This document shows positions 1 through 7,257 of a stretch of DNA of 62,153 nucleotides, in pieces (position 1 is the stretch's first letter; each line of letters begins with the position of its first letter). This DNA is from Mycobacteriales bacterium (lineage in GTDB: Bacteria; Actinomycetota; Actinomycetes; BP-191): contig DASTMB010000053.1 in assembly GCA_035714365.1 (NCBI GenBank), forward strand, positions 1-62,153. Reading direction: 5' to 3'. Made by a program: the position numbers and the translations under genes. Below the pieces are notes generated by a model. It was not told where the DNA came from and did no database searches. It saw nothing but the letters and a program-made list of their open reading frames with translations.

Positions 1-104
1 CGCGGCCGCTGGGGAGAGTGTCCAGCGGCCGCGCGCGGCGGTCGGGCTGGTGCGTACTGCCCCGTAGTACGCACCGCCCCGGTCCCCCGGTACTGGCAAT
101 ACCG
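1..104. terminator. Cluster of inverted repeats downstream of the GtrA gene
   Basis: Three inverted repeats follow one another: CGCGGCCGCT (1-10) with AGCGGCCGCG (24-33); GGTGCGTACT (49-58) with AGTACGCACC (66-75), a perfect 10-bp stem with a 7-nt loop; and CGGTA (88-92) with TACCG (100-104). They lie just past the 3' end of the leftward GtrA gene. There is no T-run, but actinobacterial terminators often lack one. A binding site for a regulator of a gene beyond the window edge is the alternative. Confidence 0.5.
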
Positions 105-134
105 ACGCGGGGGCCGTTTCGTTACGCGGCGTTT

Positions 135-608
135 TCACGCCACGGTGGAGATCGCCGCCTCCGCGGCGCTCGGCTCGCCGTCCGCCGGGGGCAGGAACAC
201 CCACCTCTTGAACGACCAGAACCGCCACAGCGTGCCCAGCACCAGGCCCACGCCGTTGCCGGCGACGTTGTCGGCGAGGGTGCTGGTGAGGCCCAGGCCG
301 TAGTGCGAGACGGCCAGGCAGACCTCGGTGATGGCCAGCCCGACGGCCGACAGCACGATGAACAGCACGTACTCGCGGCGGATCCCCGACCGGGCGCGGT
401 GCGCGAACGACCAGTGCCGGTTCATGAAGTACGAGCTGGTCGCGGCGACGGTGACCGACAGCGCCTTGCTCGTCAGCGGGCCGACGCCGTGGTGGAGCAG
501 CCAGTTGAACAGCGCGATGTCGAGGACGGCGTTGAACGCGCCGACGACACCGAACTTGGCGACCTCGTGGATGAGCACGCGGAAGCGGCGGTAGAGAGCG
601 GTGAGCAC
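135..608 (-). CDS. GtrA family membrane protein
   Basis: Predicted 157-aa polytopic membrane protein of the GtrA/DPMS_TM family, which is involved in moving or presenting polyprenyl-phosphate-linked sugars in cell-surface polysaccharide synthesis. Four hydrophobic segments are visible, and the first begins with the family-typical EVAKFGVVGAFNAVLD; a second conserved patch is SYFMNRHWSF. The GTG at 608 is chosen because the family homology begins directly after it and a TACCCT box lies 6 nt upstream (620-615). The reading frame continues upstream without homology, overlapping the divergent dehydrogenase. The family is secure; the lipid-sugar substrate is unknown. It fits the many envelope genes of this window. 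Confidence 0.85.
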   Translation of the reverse strand: MLTALYRRFRVLIHEVAKFGVVGAFNAVLDIALFNWLLHHGVGPLTSKALSVTVAATSSYFMNRHWSFAHRARSGIRREYVLFIVLSAVGLAITEVCLAVSHYGLGLTSTLADNVAGNGVGLVLGTLWRFWSFKRWVFLPPADGEPSAAEAAISTVA

Positions 609-614
609 CCGACG

Positions 615-620
615 AGGGTA
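615..620 (-). promoter_or_regulatory. -10 box of leaderless gtrA-like transcript
   Basis: TACCCT on the minus strand ends 6 nt before the GTG at 608. This matches the TANNNT box spaced for transcription starting at or next to the start codon. Confidence 0.5.
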
Positions 621-678
621 ACGGGCGCCGCGTGGGACACTGCGCGGAGTCCCGAGAGCGCGCCCCGAGGAGCACCCG

Positions 679-1830
679 TTGGTCGACATCCGGCTCAGCG
701 ACGAGCAGGAGACGTTCCGCAAGACCGTCGAGCAGTTCGCCCGCGACGTCGTCGCGCCGCGCGCCGAGGAGATGGACGAGTCCGGCGAGTTCCCGTACGA
801 CATCGTCCGCCAGATGGGCGAGCTGGGGCTGTTCGGGCTGCCGTTCCCCGAGGAGTACGGCGGCATGGGGGGCGACTACTTCACGCTCTGCCTCGCGCTC
901 GAGGAGCTGGCCCGCGTCGACTCCTCCGTCGCCATCACGCTGGAGGCCGGCGTCTCGCTCGGTGCCATGCCGGTCTACCGCTTCGGCACCGAGGAGCAGA
1001 GGCGGGAGTGGCTGCCGTCGCTGTGCTCGGCCGAGGCGCTGGGCGCGTTCGGGCTGACCGAGCCGGGCGGCGGCTCCGACGCCGGCGCCACCCGCACCAC
1101 CGCGAAGGTCGACGGCGGCGAGTGGATCGTCAACGGCACCAAGTGCTTCATCACGAACTCCGGCACCGACATCACCCGCCTCGTCACCGTCACCGCCGTC
1201 ACCGGGGAGGAGTTCGACGGGCGCAAGGAGATCTCGTCCATCCTCGTGCCGGTGCCGCGCGACGGCTTCACCGTCTCGAAGAAGTACTCGAAGGTCGGCT
1301 GGCACGCCTCCGACACCCGCGAGATCACGTTCACCGACTGCCGCGTGCCGGAGGAGAACCTCCTCGGCCAGCGCGGTCGCGGCTACGCGAACTTCCTCTC
1401 CATCCTCGACGAGGGCCGCATCGCCATCTCCGCGCTCGGCGTCGGCCTCGCCCAGGGCTGCGTGGACGAGTCGGTGAAGTACTCGAAGGAGCGGGAGGCG
1501 TTCGGCAAGCCGATCGGCAAGTTCCAGGCGGTGGCGTTCAAGATCGCCGACATGGAGATGCGCGCGCACACGGCGCGGCTCGCGTACTACGCGGCGGCCG
1601 ACAAGATGCTGCGCGGCGAGCCGTTCAAGAAGGAGGCGGCGATCGCCAAGCTGTACTCCTCCGAGATCGCGGTCACCAACGCGCGCGAGGCCGTGCAGGT
1701 GCACGGCGGCTACGGCTTCATCAACGAGTACCCGGTCGCCCGCTTCTACCGCGACTCGAAGATCCTCGAGATCGGCGAGGGCACCAGCGAGGTGCAGCGC
1801 ATCCTCATCGCCCGCGAGCTCGGCGTCTGA
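679..1830 (+). CDS. Acyl-CoA dehydrogenase
   Basis: 383-aa flavoprotein of the acyl-CoA dehydrogenase family, which oxidises acyl-CoA to trans-2-enoyl-CoA with FAD and passes electrons to ETF. The usual three domains are present: helical N-terminus (LSDEQETFRKTVEQFARD), middle beta domain (FGLTEPGGGSDAGATRT) and C-terminal helical domain with YGFINEYPVARFYRD and GEGTSEVQRILIAREL, where the Glu of the xEGT motif is the expected catalytic base. Length is normal. The start is the TTG at 679, with GAGG about 9 nt upstream; no better ATG/GTG fits the family N-terminus. A small gene follows 3 nt after the stop. Chain length and branching specificity cannot be read from the sequence. A paralogue lies at 8996-10150. 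Confidence 0.93.
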   Translation: MVDIRLSDEQETFRKTVEQFARDVVAPRAEEMDESGEFPYDIVRQMGELGLFGLPFPEEYGGMGGDYFTLCLALEELARVDSSVAITLEAGVSLGAMPVYRFGTEEQRREWLPSLCSAEALGAFGLTEPGGGSDAGATRTTAKVDGGEWIVNGTKCFITNSGTDITRLVTVTAVTGEEFDGRKEISSILVPVPRDGFTVSKKYSKVGWHASDTREITFTDCRVPEENLLGQRGRGYANFLSILDEGRIAISALGVGLAQGCVDESVKYSKEREAFGKPIGKFQAVAFKIADMEMRAHTARLAYYAAADKMLRGEPFKKEAAIAKLYSSEIAVTNAREAVQVHGGYGFINEYPVARFYRDSKILEIGEGTSEVQRILIARELGV

Positions 1831-1833
1831 CCG

Positions 1834-2187
1834 GTGCCGGCGTGGACCGGTAGCGACGCGTGGCTGCTGGCGTCGCTGGCGCTCGCGGGCGACGGCGCCC
1901 GGCTGGGCGCGCTGGTCGCCGCCGCTGACCACCTCGACCACGCGGTCCCGACCGCCGGCGAGGTGCGGACCGCGCTGGCCCGCCTGGCGGGCTCGGGCCT
2001 GGTGACGGTGGCCGACGGCCCGGTGCTCGCGCTGACGCCACGCGGCCGCGAGACCGCCGCCGGCCGCGGCGTCCCGGCGGTGCTCGCCGCACTCGCCGCC
2101 GTGCCGCTGCGCGAGGAGGCGACGGCGTGGGACGACGCGGCGTTCCGGGCGGCGGTCGAGGCGTACGTGGGCGGGCGGATCACGTAG
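1834..2187 (+). CDS. Small predicted winged-helix-like protein
   Basis: 117-aa protein starting with GTG 3 nt after the acyl-CoA dehydrogenase stop, so probably co-transcribed. Residues about 9-75 read like a compact helical DNA-binding fold: SDAWLLASLALAG, then EVRTALARLAGSGLVTV, then LALTPRGRETA, the order seen in winged-helix proteins (helix, recognition helix, wing). This is an inference from pattern only; no family is recognised with certainty. Third positions are strongly G/C and the frame is tightly packed behind its neighbour, which supports a real gene. It could act as a local regulator of the dehydrogenase. Confidence 0.7.
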   Translation: MPAWTGSDAWLLASLALAGDGARLGALVAAADHLDHAVPTAGEVRTALARLAGSGLVTVADGPVLALTPRGRETAAGRGVPAVLAALAAVPLREEATAWDDAAFRAAVEAYVGGRIT

Positions 2188-2277
2188 TACGGGTGACCCT
2201 TTCTCGCGGGCCGGAGTGTGGACCGCGCCGCGCGGGGAAGGGCCCGGGGGAGAGCGTCTCAACCCTACGGAGTCCTC

Positions 2278-2859
2278 ATGCGCCTGCGCACGCTCGTGCT
2301 CGCCGTGTCCGCCCTCGGCCTCGTCGCCTCGACGGCCGTGACCGCGCACGCCGTGGACCGGCGCAAGCCCGTCTGCAACCTCATCGTGGACGGCCGCGGC
2401 GACGGCTCGAACCGCATCACCGGCATCCCCGACTCGCCGTCGCTCGACATCGTCGGCGGCGACGTCGCGACCGGGAAGAGCACCGTGGTCGGCGTGCTGC
2501 GGCTCGACCGGTACGACGTCGCGAACGACCCCACGGCGTTCCTCGGCTTCGAGTGGAACCTCCGCTTCACCATCAAGGGCACGACGTACGCGTTCACCTA
2601 CGCCGACGGCCGGGGCACCTACGGCAAGTCGGCCGGGTTCATGATGGACAGCGCGAAGATCGCGACGCCGACGGTCAAGGCCGTCAAGAACACCATCACC
2701 TGGTCGGTCCCGCGCAAGGTCGTGCCGGGCCTGAAGAAGACCGGCCAGACGCTGGTGAACCTCGCCGCCACCAGCGGCTACGACCGGACCTCCGCCGACG
2801 CCGCGTCCACGACGAAGAAGTACGCGGACCTGTACCCGAGCTGCCTCAAGGCGGCCTGA
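2278..2859 (+). CDS. Secreted hypothetical protein
   Basis: 193-aa protein with a Sec signal peptide (MRLRTLVLAVSALGLVAS..., cleavage probably after AHA at about residue 23). The mature part is short and beta-rich, with an early GRGDGSNRI-type acidic motif, a run of aromatic/Thr strands (FTIKGTTYAFTYADG) and a C-terminal pair of strands ending in Cys. I do not recognise a named family, but its plan resembles the secreted proteins at 22852-23553, 37765-38694 and 41779-42999. The ATG at 2278 is chosen over upstream starts because the signal peptide begins there and GGAG precedes it by about 6 nt. The 90 bp upstream presumably holds its own promoter. Confidence 0.8.
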   Translation: MRLRTLVLAVSALGLVASTAVTAHAVDRRKPVCNLIVDGRGDGSNRITGIPDSPSLDIVGGDVATGKSTVVGVLRLDRYDVANDPTAFLGFEWNLRFTIKGTTYAFTYADGRGTYGKSAGFMMDSAKIATPTVKAVKNTITWSVPRKVVPGLKKTGQTLVNLAATSGYDRTSADAASTTKKYADLYPSCLKAA

Positions 2860-2862
2860 CGC

Positions 2863-3279
2863 TCAGGCCGCGCCGAAGAAGCGCGGGAGGTCCTGCGCGG
2901 GGCAGCGGTTGACGACGACGTCGAGGCCCGCCGCGCGCGCCCGCGCCAGTGCCGCGTCGTCCGGGAACACGCCGAGCTGCGTCCACACCGCCCGCGCCCC
3001 GATCGCGACCGCCTCGTCCACGTGCGCGCCGGCCAGCTCGGACCGGCGGAACAGGTCGACCACGTCGACCGGCCGCGGCACGTCCGCCAGCGTCGGGTAG
3101 CAGCGCAGGCCGAGGACGGTGTCGTACGACGGGTTCACCGGGATGACGTCGTAGCCGCGGGAGAGCAGGAGCTGCGCGACGCCGTGGCTGGACCGCCACG
3201 GGTCGTCGGACGCGCCGACGACGGCCCAGCAACGGGCCTCGGCGAGGACGCGGCGGGCGGTGGCGTCGTCGGTGCGCAT
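2863..3279 (-). CDS. CoA-binding domain protein (YccU-like)
   Basis: 138-aa single-domain protein of the CoA_binding_2 (YccU) family: a Rossmann fold resembling the CoA-binding domain of succinyl-CoA synthetase. The diagnostic stretch is WAVVGASDDPWRSSHG followed by LLSRGYDVIPVNP; later AVWTQLGVF and a near-terminal VVNRCPAQD are also family features. The ATG at 3279 gives the usual length. The gene ends 3 nt from the convergent secreted-protein gene stop. Function in the cell is poorly defined for the family; binding of CoA or an acyl-CoA is known from structural homologues and is inferred here. Confidence 0.9.
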   Translation of the reverse strand: MRTDDATARRVLAEARCWAVVGASDDPWRSSHGVAQLLLSRGYDVIPVNPSYDTVLGLRCYPTLADVPRPVDVVDLFRRSELAGAHVDEAVAIGARAVWTQLGVFPDDAALARARAAGLDVVVNRCPAQDLPRFFGAA

Positions 3280-3308
3280 GGAGGAGACGTTCCCCCGCGG
3301 GCGCGGCG

Positions 3309-3995
3309 CTACGCCAGCGTGAGCCGCGACAGCACGCCGTCCTCGGTGACCCAGCGCAGCGTGTCGCGGACCGACTCCCGTGACCGCTGCGCGGGCACCG
3401 CAGCGGTCACGGGGGGCCGTTCGGCGACCTCGGCGAGGACGCCGGCCAGGTGGCCGAGGACGTGCGCGACGTCCGGCCCGGGCCGGCGCGTGGACGGCAG
3501 GTACCACTCGAGCAGCGCGACCGGCCGGCCGTGCGCGTAGGCGGGGCAGGCCACCGCGGCGGCGACGCCCGCGGCCACGGCCGCGTCGTGCATCGGCGTC
3601 CCGGCCAGGGCGGCGAGATCGCCGACCCACTGCGTGCCCTCGAGGTGCAGCGCGAGCGCGAGGTGGCCGCGCGCGGGCGCGGGCGGCGCCTCGGCGCAGA
3701 CCCGGCGCAGCGCGCCGAGCCCGATGCCGTCGTCGGGGAACCACAGGCCGGACGACACCCACGCGCCCGGCTCGCCGGCCGGCACCCAGGCGTGGCCGAC
3801 GGTCCAGCCGGTGGCGCCGGCGACCTCGGAGAGCACGACGGCGATCGCGGCGGGCAGGTCCGCGGCGGCGCGCGCGGTGGCGCCCGTCGTCTCGACGAGG
3901 CGCATCAGCGCCGGGTCGGGCGGCGGTACGACGGAGGCACGCTGGCGGCGGAACACGGGTCGAAGATCGGCGTGACGCGGCTTTCGTGACGTCAC
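3309..3995 (-). CDS. GAF-domain protein
   Basis: 228-aa soluble protein with a GAF-type sensor domain at about residues 30-190: LMRLVETTGATARAAADLP, TGWTVGHAWVP, VSSGLWFPDDGIGLGALRR, GDLAALAGTPMHDAAVAAGV, and AYAHGRPVALLEWYLP. GAF domains bind small ligands (cyclic nucleotides, tetrapyrroles or others) and usually sit in front of an output domain. Here no output domain is visible, so the protein may act through a partner. The GTG at 3995 lies inside a 16-bp palindrome (TCACCCG-GA-CGGGTGA, 3992-4007), which could be an operator or could indicate that translation begins further downstream, for example at the Met near residue 31. The ligand is unknown. Confidence 0.75.
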   Translation of the reverse strand: MTSRKPRHADLRPVFRRQRASVVPPPDPALMRLVETTGATARAAADLPAAIAVVLSEVAGATGWTVGHAWVPAGEPGAWVSSGLWFPDDGIGLGALRRVCAEAPPAPARGHLALALHLEGTQWVGDLAALAGTPMHDAAVAAGVAAAVACPAYAHGRPVALLEWYLPSTRRPGPDVAHVLGHLAGVLAEVAERPPVTAAVPAQRSRESVRDTLRWVTEDGVLSRLTLA

Positions 3996-4013
3996 CCGGA
4001 CGGGTGAATGCGC

Positions 4014-4628
4014 TCACACCGCGACGTGCAGCCCCAGCGCCGCGAGCGACGCGACGAGGTCGTCGCGGCCGGTGAACACCTCCGCGTGCATGCCCGCGCG
4101 CCGCGCGCCGTCGACGTTCTCCGGCCGGTCGTCGGTGAAGAAGCACTCGCCCGGCTCGACGCCCAGCACGTTCGCCGCGTGCGCGAAGATCGCGACGTCC
4201 GGCTTGGCCATCCGCAGCTCCGCCGAGCAGAACACCACGTCGAACGTCTCCACCAGGTCGTGGTGGACGAGGTGCTCGCGGAGCTGGTCGGTGGCGTTGG
4301 ACAGCAGCGCCACCGTGACCTGCTCGCGCACCGCCGCGACCAGCTCGACCATCGACCGGTCGACCCGGCCGGCGTAAGAGAAGTAGATCTCGGCGGCACG
4401 GTCGGCGCCGGGGCCGTGCTCGGCGACGAGCGCGCGGCCGACGGCCGCCGCCCATTCGCGGGCGGTCACGTCGCCGACCTGCGTCGCCATGAACTCCGGG
4501 ATCGCGTACGCGACCCGCTCGATCGCGCCCTCCGGCAGCCCGGCCGCCGCCTCGCCGGCGCGCGCGCCGGCGGAGTCCCAGTGCCGGATGACGCCGTCCA
4601 TGTCGAACAGGACGGCCTTGACCGTCAT
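4014..4628 (-). CDS. HAD-superfamily hydrolase
   Basis: 204-aa HAD phosphatase of subfamily IA type. Motif I is VLFDMDGVIRHWD (nucleophile Asp9 and general acid Asp11), motif II is LLSNATD, motif III Lys is in RMAKPDVAIF, and motif IV is CFFTDDRPENV with the metal-binding acids. A helical cap separates motifs I and II. It probably hydrolyses a small phosphorylated metabolite; the substrate is not predictable. The ATG at 4628 overlaps the TGA of the upstream 146-aa gene by ATGA, so it is translationally coupled to the lower-GC three-gene insert although its own base composition is that of the host. Confidence 0.9.
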   Translation of the reverse strand: MTVKAVLFDMDGVIRHWDSAGARAGEAAAGLPEGAIERVAYAIPEFMATQVGDVTAREWAAAVGRALVAEHGPGADRAAEIYFSYAGRVDRSMVELVAAVREQVTVALLSNATDQLREHLVHHDLVETFDVVFCSAELRMAKPDVAIFAHAANVLGVEPGECFFTDDRPENVDGARRAGMHAEVFTGRDDLVASLAALGLHVAV

Positions 4629-5065
4629 GCTGCCGTTACAGGATCGGATTCAACCGAGTTATTGTTAGCCTTTGGCGGGCGGGGCCTAGATTGAATCCAG
4701 TCCGTCCGAATTGCTCCCGGCTGCGCCGTCATCGCGCGAAACTGCATTGCGTTGATGAAGGGTCTGGGCAGGTGGCGCCTATCGTTCATCCAGCGTTCGC
4801 GCTGTACCTTCTTACGAGCCTTGATTGCGAGGTCGCGCCTTGCCTGGTCGGGGCCAGCAAGTCCTGGCTGCGGCTGGAACGCGTCATGGTTAGAGGCTAT
4901 CGCATCGTTCAGAGAGGCTAGCGCAGCACGCTGCGCGACGAGCGACGCCAGGATTTCACTCTCTACCTCCCTGGCGAAAGCCCCACTCTTTAGCAGCCGG
5001 CGAAGAGTTGAAATAAAAGTGCAGCCGGAAGCCATCACTGCCGCAACAAGTAAAGCGTGACTCAT
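4625..5065 (-). CDS. Hypothetical protein in low-GC insert (third gene)
   Basis: 146-aa protein of unknown function. It starts with a hydrophobic stretch (MSHALLVAAVMASGCTFIS) that could be a weak membrane anchor or a lipoprotein-like signal, followed by an amphipathic helix (REVESEILASLVAQRAAL) and a basic, Pro- and Asn-rich tail. Its ATG overlaps the TGA of the preceding 75-aa gene (ATGA, 5062-5065), and its own TGA overlaps the ATG of the HAD hydrolase. Base composition is about 50-58% G+C, far below the flanks, and codons ending in A/T are common, which suggests acquisition by transfer. No homologue is recognised. Confidence 0.65.
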   Translation of the reverse strand: MSHALLVAAVMASGCTFISTLRRLLKSGAFAREVESEILASLVAQRAALASLNDAIASNHDAFQPQPGLAGPDQARRDLAIKARKKVQRERWMNDRRHLPRPFINAMQFRAMTAQPGAIRTDWIQSRPRPPKANNNSVESDPVTAA

Positions 5066-5289
5066 TTGCGGCGTTCCTTCAGAACTGCTTGGAATTCATC
5101 ATGAGTACGGGTCATGCCTTCTTTCAGTGTCTCCAGCATTTGCGTCGACAGTCGGGCGTGGGACTTCAGTCCTTCCAGGAGCGTATCACGTCCCTTCGCG
5201 GCTTTACCTTCTATAGCGTAATTCACAACCGCCGTGGCGAGGCTGAGTGCGGTAGTTGCTAAAGCGGCATAGTCCGCACCGCTACTCAT
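5062..5289 (-). CDS. Small membrane protein in low-GC insert (second gene)
   Basis: 75-aa protein with one predicted membrane helix near the N-terminus (YAALATTALSLATAVVNYAI) followed by a charged helical region (KAAKGRDTLLEGLKSHARL ... KEGMTRTHDEFQAVLKERRK). The ATG at 5289 is chosen because it overlaps the upstream stop in ATGAGTAG, the usual coupled arrangement; an in-frame ATG at 5346 lies deep inside the upstream gene and is less likely. The size and the order hydrophobic helix then charged tail are shared by many holin-like or membrane-anchoring proteins, but nothing more specific is visible. Low G+C matches its two neighbours. Confidence 0.65.
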   Translation of the reverse strand: MSSGADYAALATTALSLATAVVNYAIEGKAAKGRDTLLEGLKSHARLSTQMLETLKEGMTRTHDEFQAVLKERRK

Positions 5290-5896
5290 GGCGCTCTCGA
5301 AGCTGGATGCGAACTTGGTCAGCCACGTCCAAGCCCCTGCTGGCATCGTTCAGCAGTTGACGCAGTTCAAGCTCTGGTGCCTGGAATACCACGGTTGACG
5401 CTCCCCCCGCTACCGGTTCATCAAATTCTAGACGAACCAGTACGACCGGAAAAAAAGAAAGCCCATTGCTATCTTCTCTTACACGCGCGTCCACGCTAAC
5501 CGAGGCCTCGATCAGGGCTGGCAGCATCGACCACTGCGCGCGGTAATCTTCGAATACGTTGGGATCGGCCCCTTCGGCAAGCAGCCTTCGGATGAGCAGT
5601 TCGGCATCCTCGCTGAGAAAGACACGAAGAACTTCATCGTTCCGTATCAAGTTGAACAGTTCATCGCAGAAGCCTTCGACCGACTTACTGCTCGATGCAT
5701 GGACCCGCAGAGCGGCCCAGGCGGCCAGTATGGAATCGTCAAGCATCCAACTCTCAATGTCTTGCAGATTCGTACCTCGTTCTACATCGATGGCATTAAG
5801 TTTCAGCATCTGGTCTTCTGGCAGGCGAAGCAATCGCCCTACAGCCACCCGGAATGCCGAATCAGCCCAGTTGGTGTGAAGTGCCTCGATTGTCAT
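5282..5896 (-). CDS. Hypothetical protein in low-GC insert (first gene)
   Basis: 204-aa predicted soluble protein with no family I can name. It is acidic and mixed alpha/beta, with a helical N-terminal half (WADSAFRVAVGRLLRLPEDQ, FLSEDAELLIRRLLAEG) and a strand-rich C-terminal half (SFFPVVLVRLEFDEP, STVVFQAPELELRQLL). It starts 12 nt after the stop of the Ugd-like gene, so it may be read from that promoter, and it overlaps the next gene by 8 nt. G+C is about 48-60% in sampled lines against about 70% or more outside. The composition change coincides with the gene ends, which indicates that the three genes arrived as a unit. Confidence 0.7.
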   Translation of the reverse strand: MTIEALHTNWADSAFRVAVGRLLRLPEDQMLKLNAIDVERGTNLQDIESWMLDDSILAAWAALRVHASSSKSVEGFCDELFNLIRNDEVLRVFLSEDAELLIRRLLAEGADPNVFEDYRAQWSMLPALIEASVSVDARVREDSNGLSFFPVVLVRLEFDEPVAGGASTVVFQAPELELRQLLNDASRGLDVADQVRIQLRERHE

Positions 5897-5908
5897 AAGA
5901 GTCCTTCG

Positions 5909-7231
5909 CTACGGGCGGCCGAGGGCGCGGTAGGTCCAGCCGGCGTCGCGCCAGAGCTGCGGGTCGAGCGCGTTGCGGCCGTCGACGATGTTGCGCTCGC
6001 GCACCACCTCGGAGAGCACGGATGGGTCCATGTCGCGGAACTCGCGCCACTCGGTGAGGTGCAGCACGACGTCGGCGTCGCGGGCCGCCTCCGGCGCGCT
6101 GCCGGCGTAGGCGAGCTCGGGGTGGATGCGGCGGGCGTTCTCGACGGCGGCCGGGTCGTAGACCGTCACCTCGGCGTCCTGGCGGCGGATCGCGCTCGCG
6201 ACGTCGAGGGCGGGGGAGTCGCGGATGTCGTCGGAGTTCGGCTTGAACGCCGCCCCCAGCACCGCCACCCGCTTGCCGGCGAACGCGCCGCCGACCAGCT
6301 CGCACGCGAGGTCGACCATGCGGGCGCGCCGGCGCTGGTTGATCGCGTCGACCTCGGCGAGGAACGACAGCGCCTGGTCCACGCCGAGCTCCTCGGCGCG
6401 CGCCATGAACGCGCGGATGTCCTTCGGCAGGCAGCCGCCGCCGAAGCCGAGCCCCGCGTGCAGGAACCGCCCGCCGATGCGGGTGTCGTACGACAGCGCC
6501 TCGGAGAGCTTCTTGACGTCGGCGTGGACGACCTCGCACACCTCGGCCATGGCGTTGATGAACGAGATCTTCGTGGCGAGGAACGCGTTGGCGCTGACCT
6601 TGACCAGCTCGGCCGTCGGGTAGTCGGCGACGACGACGGGCGTGTCCTTGGCGAGGAGCGGCGCGAACACCTCGCGCAGCACCGCCTCGCCGCGCCCGCC
6701 CGGGCGGACGCCGAACACCAGCCGGTCCGGCGACAGCGTGTCCTCGACCGCGAACCCCTCGCGGAGGAACTCCGGGTTCCACGCGAGCTCGACGGCGTCG
6801 CCGCCGGGCGCCGCGGCCGCGAGCCGGGCGGCGAGCCGCTCCGCGGTGCCGACCGGGACGGTGGACTTGCCGACGACGAGGCACTCGCGGGTGAGGTGGG
6901 GGGCCAGCCCGTCGACGACGGCGTCGACGTAGGAGAGGTCGGCGGCGTTGCTGCCGGCCTGCTGCGGGGTGCCGACGCAGAGGAAGTGGACGTCGCCGAA
7001 CTCGCCCGCCTCGGCGTACGAGGTCGTGAACCGCAGCCGCCCGGACTCGACGTTCTTGCGGAGCAACGGCTCCAGCCCCGGCTCGAAGAACGGCACCTCG
7101 CCCGCCCGCAGCGAGGCGATCTTGGCCTCGTCCACGTCCATGCCGAGGACCTCGTAGCCGAGCTCGGCCATGCAGACGGCGTGGGTCGCGCCGAGGTAGC
7201 CGGTGCCGAGGACGGTGAGTCGGTACGTCAT
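5909..7231 (-). CDS. ugd: UDP-glucose/GDP-mannose dehydrogenase family protein
   Basis: 440-aa NAD-dependent nucleotide-sugar dehydrogenase that oxidises the C6 hydroxyl of a UDP- or GDP-sugar in two steps, most often UDP-glucose to UDP-glucuronate. The N-terminal Rossmann motif is VLGTGYLGATHAVCMAELG; the catalytic Cys sits in GFGGGCLPKDIRAF; the C-terminal domain has VLGAAFKPNSDDIRDSP. The start is the ATG at 7231 rather than 7261, because the fold begins there and a TACGCT box lies 7 nt upstream. Glucuronate would be a plausible building block of the surface polymer encoded elsewhere in this window. Substrate between UDP-Glc and others is not certain. Confidence 0.92.
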   Translation of the reverse strand: MTYRLTVLGTGYLGATHAVCMAELGYEVLGMDVDEAKIASLRAGEVPFFEPGLEPLLRKNVESGRLRFTTSYAEAGEFGDVHFLCVGTPQQAGSNAADLSYVDAVVDGLAPHLTRECLVVGKSTVPVGTAERLAARLAAAAPGGDAVELAWNPEFLREGFAVEDTLSPDRLVFGVRPGGRGEAVLREVFAPLLAKDTPVVVADYPTAELVKVSANAFLATKISFINAMAEVCEVVHADVKKLSEALSYDTRIGGRFLHAGLGFGGGCLPKDIRAFMARAEELGVDQALSFLAEVDAINQRRRARMVDLACELVGGAFAGKRVAVLGAAFKPNSDDIRDSPALDVASAIRRQDAEVTVYDPAAVENARRIHPELAYAGSAPEAARDADVVLHLTEWREFRDMDPSVLSEVVRERNIVDGRNALDPQLWRDAGWTYRALGRP

Positions 7232-7238
7232 GCGCCCG

Positions 7239-7244
7239 AGCGTA
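7239..7244 (-). promoter_or_regulatory. -10 box of leaderless ugd transcript
   Basis: TACGCT (7244 to 7239 on the minus strand) ends 7 nt before the ATG at 7231; no Shine-Dalgarno sequence is seen between them. Confidence 0.5.
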
Positions 7245-7257
7245 CCGGGGTCACCGG

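Noticed and set aside
4646-4698. 8-bp inverted repeat GGATTCAA/TTGAATCC near the left end of the low-GC insert as an attachment site or tRNA fragment
   Set aside because: It lies inside the 146-aa gene, has a 37-nt spacing, no second copy at the other end, and does not fold as a T-arm with a 7-nt loop.
4625-5896. Calling the low-GC genes a prophage lysis cassette
   Set aside because: Only size and a hydrophobic helix support this; no endolysin, spanin or structural phage gene is present.
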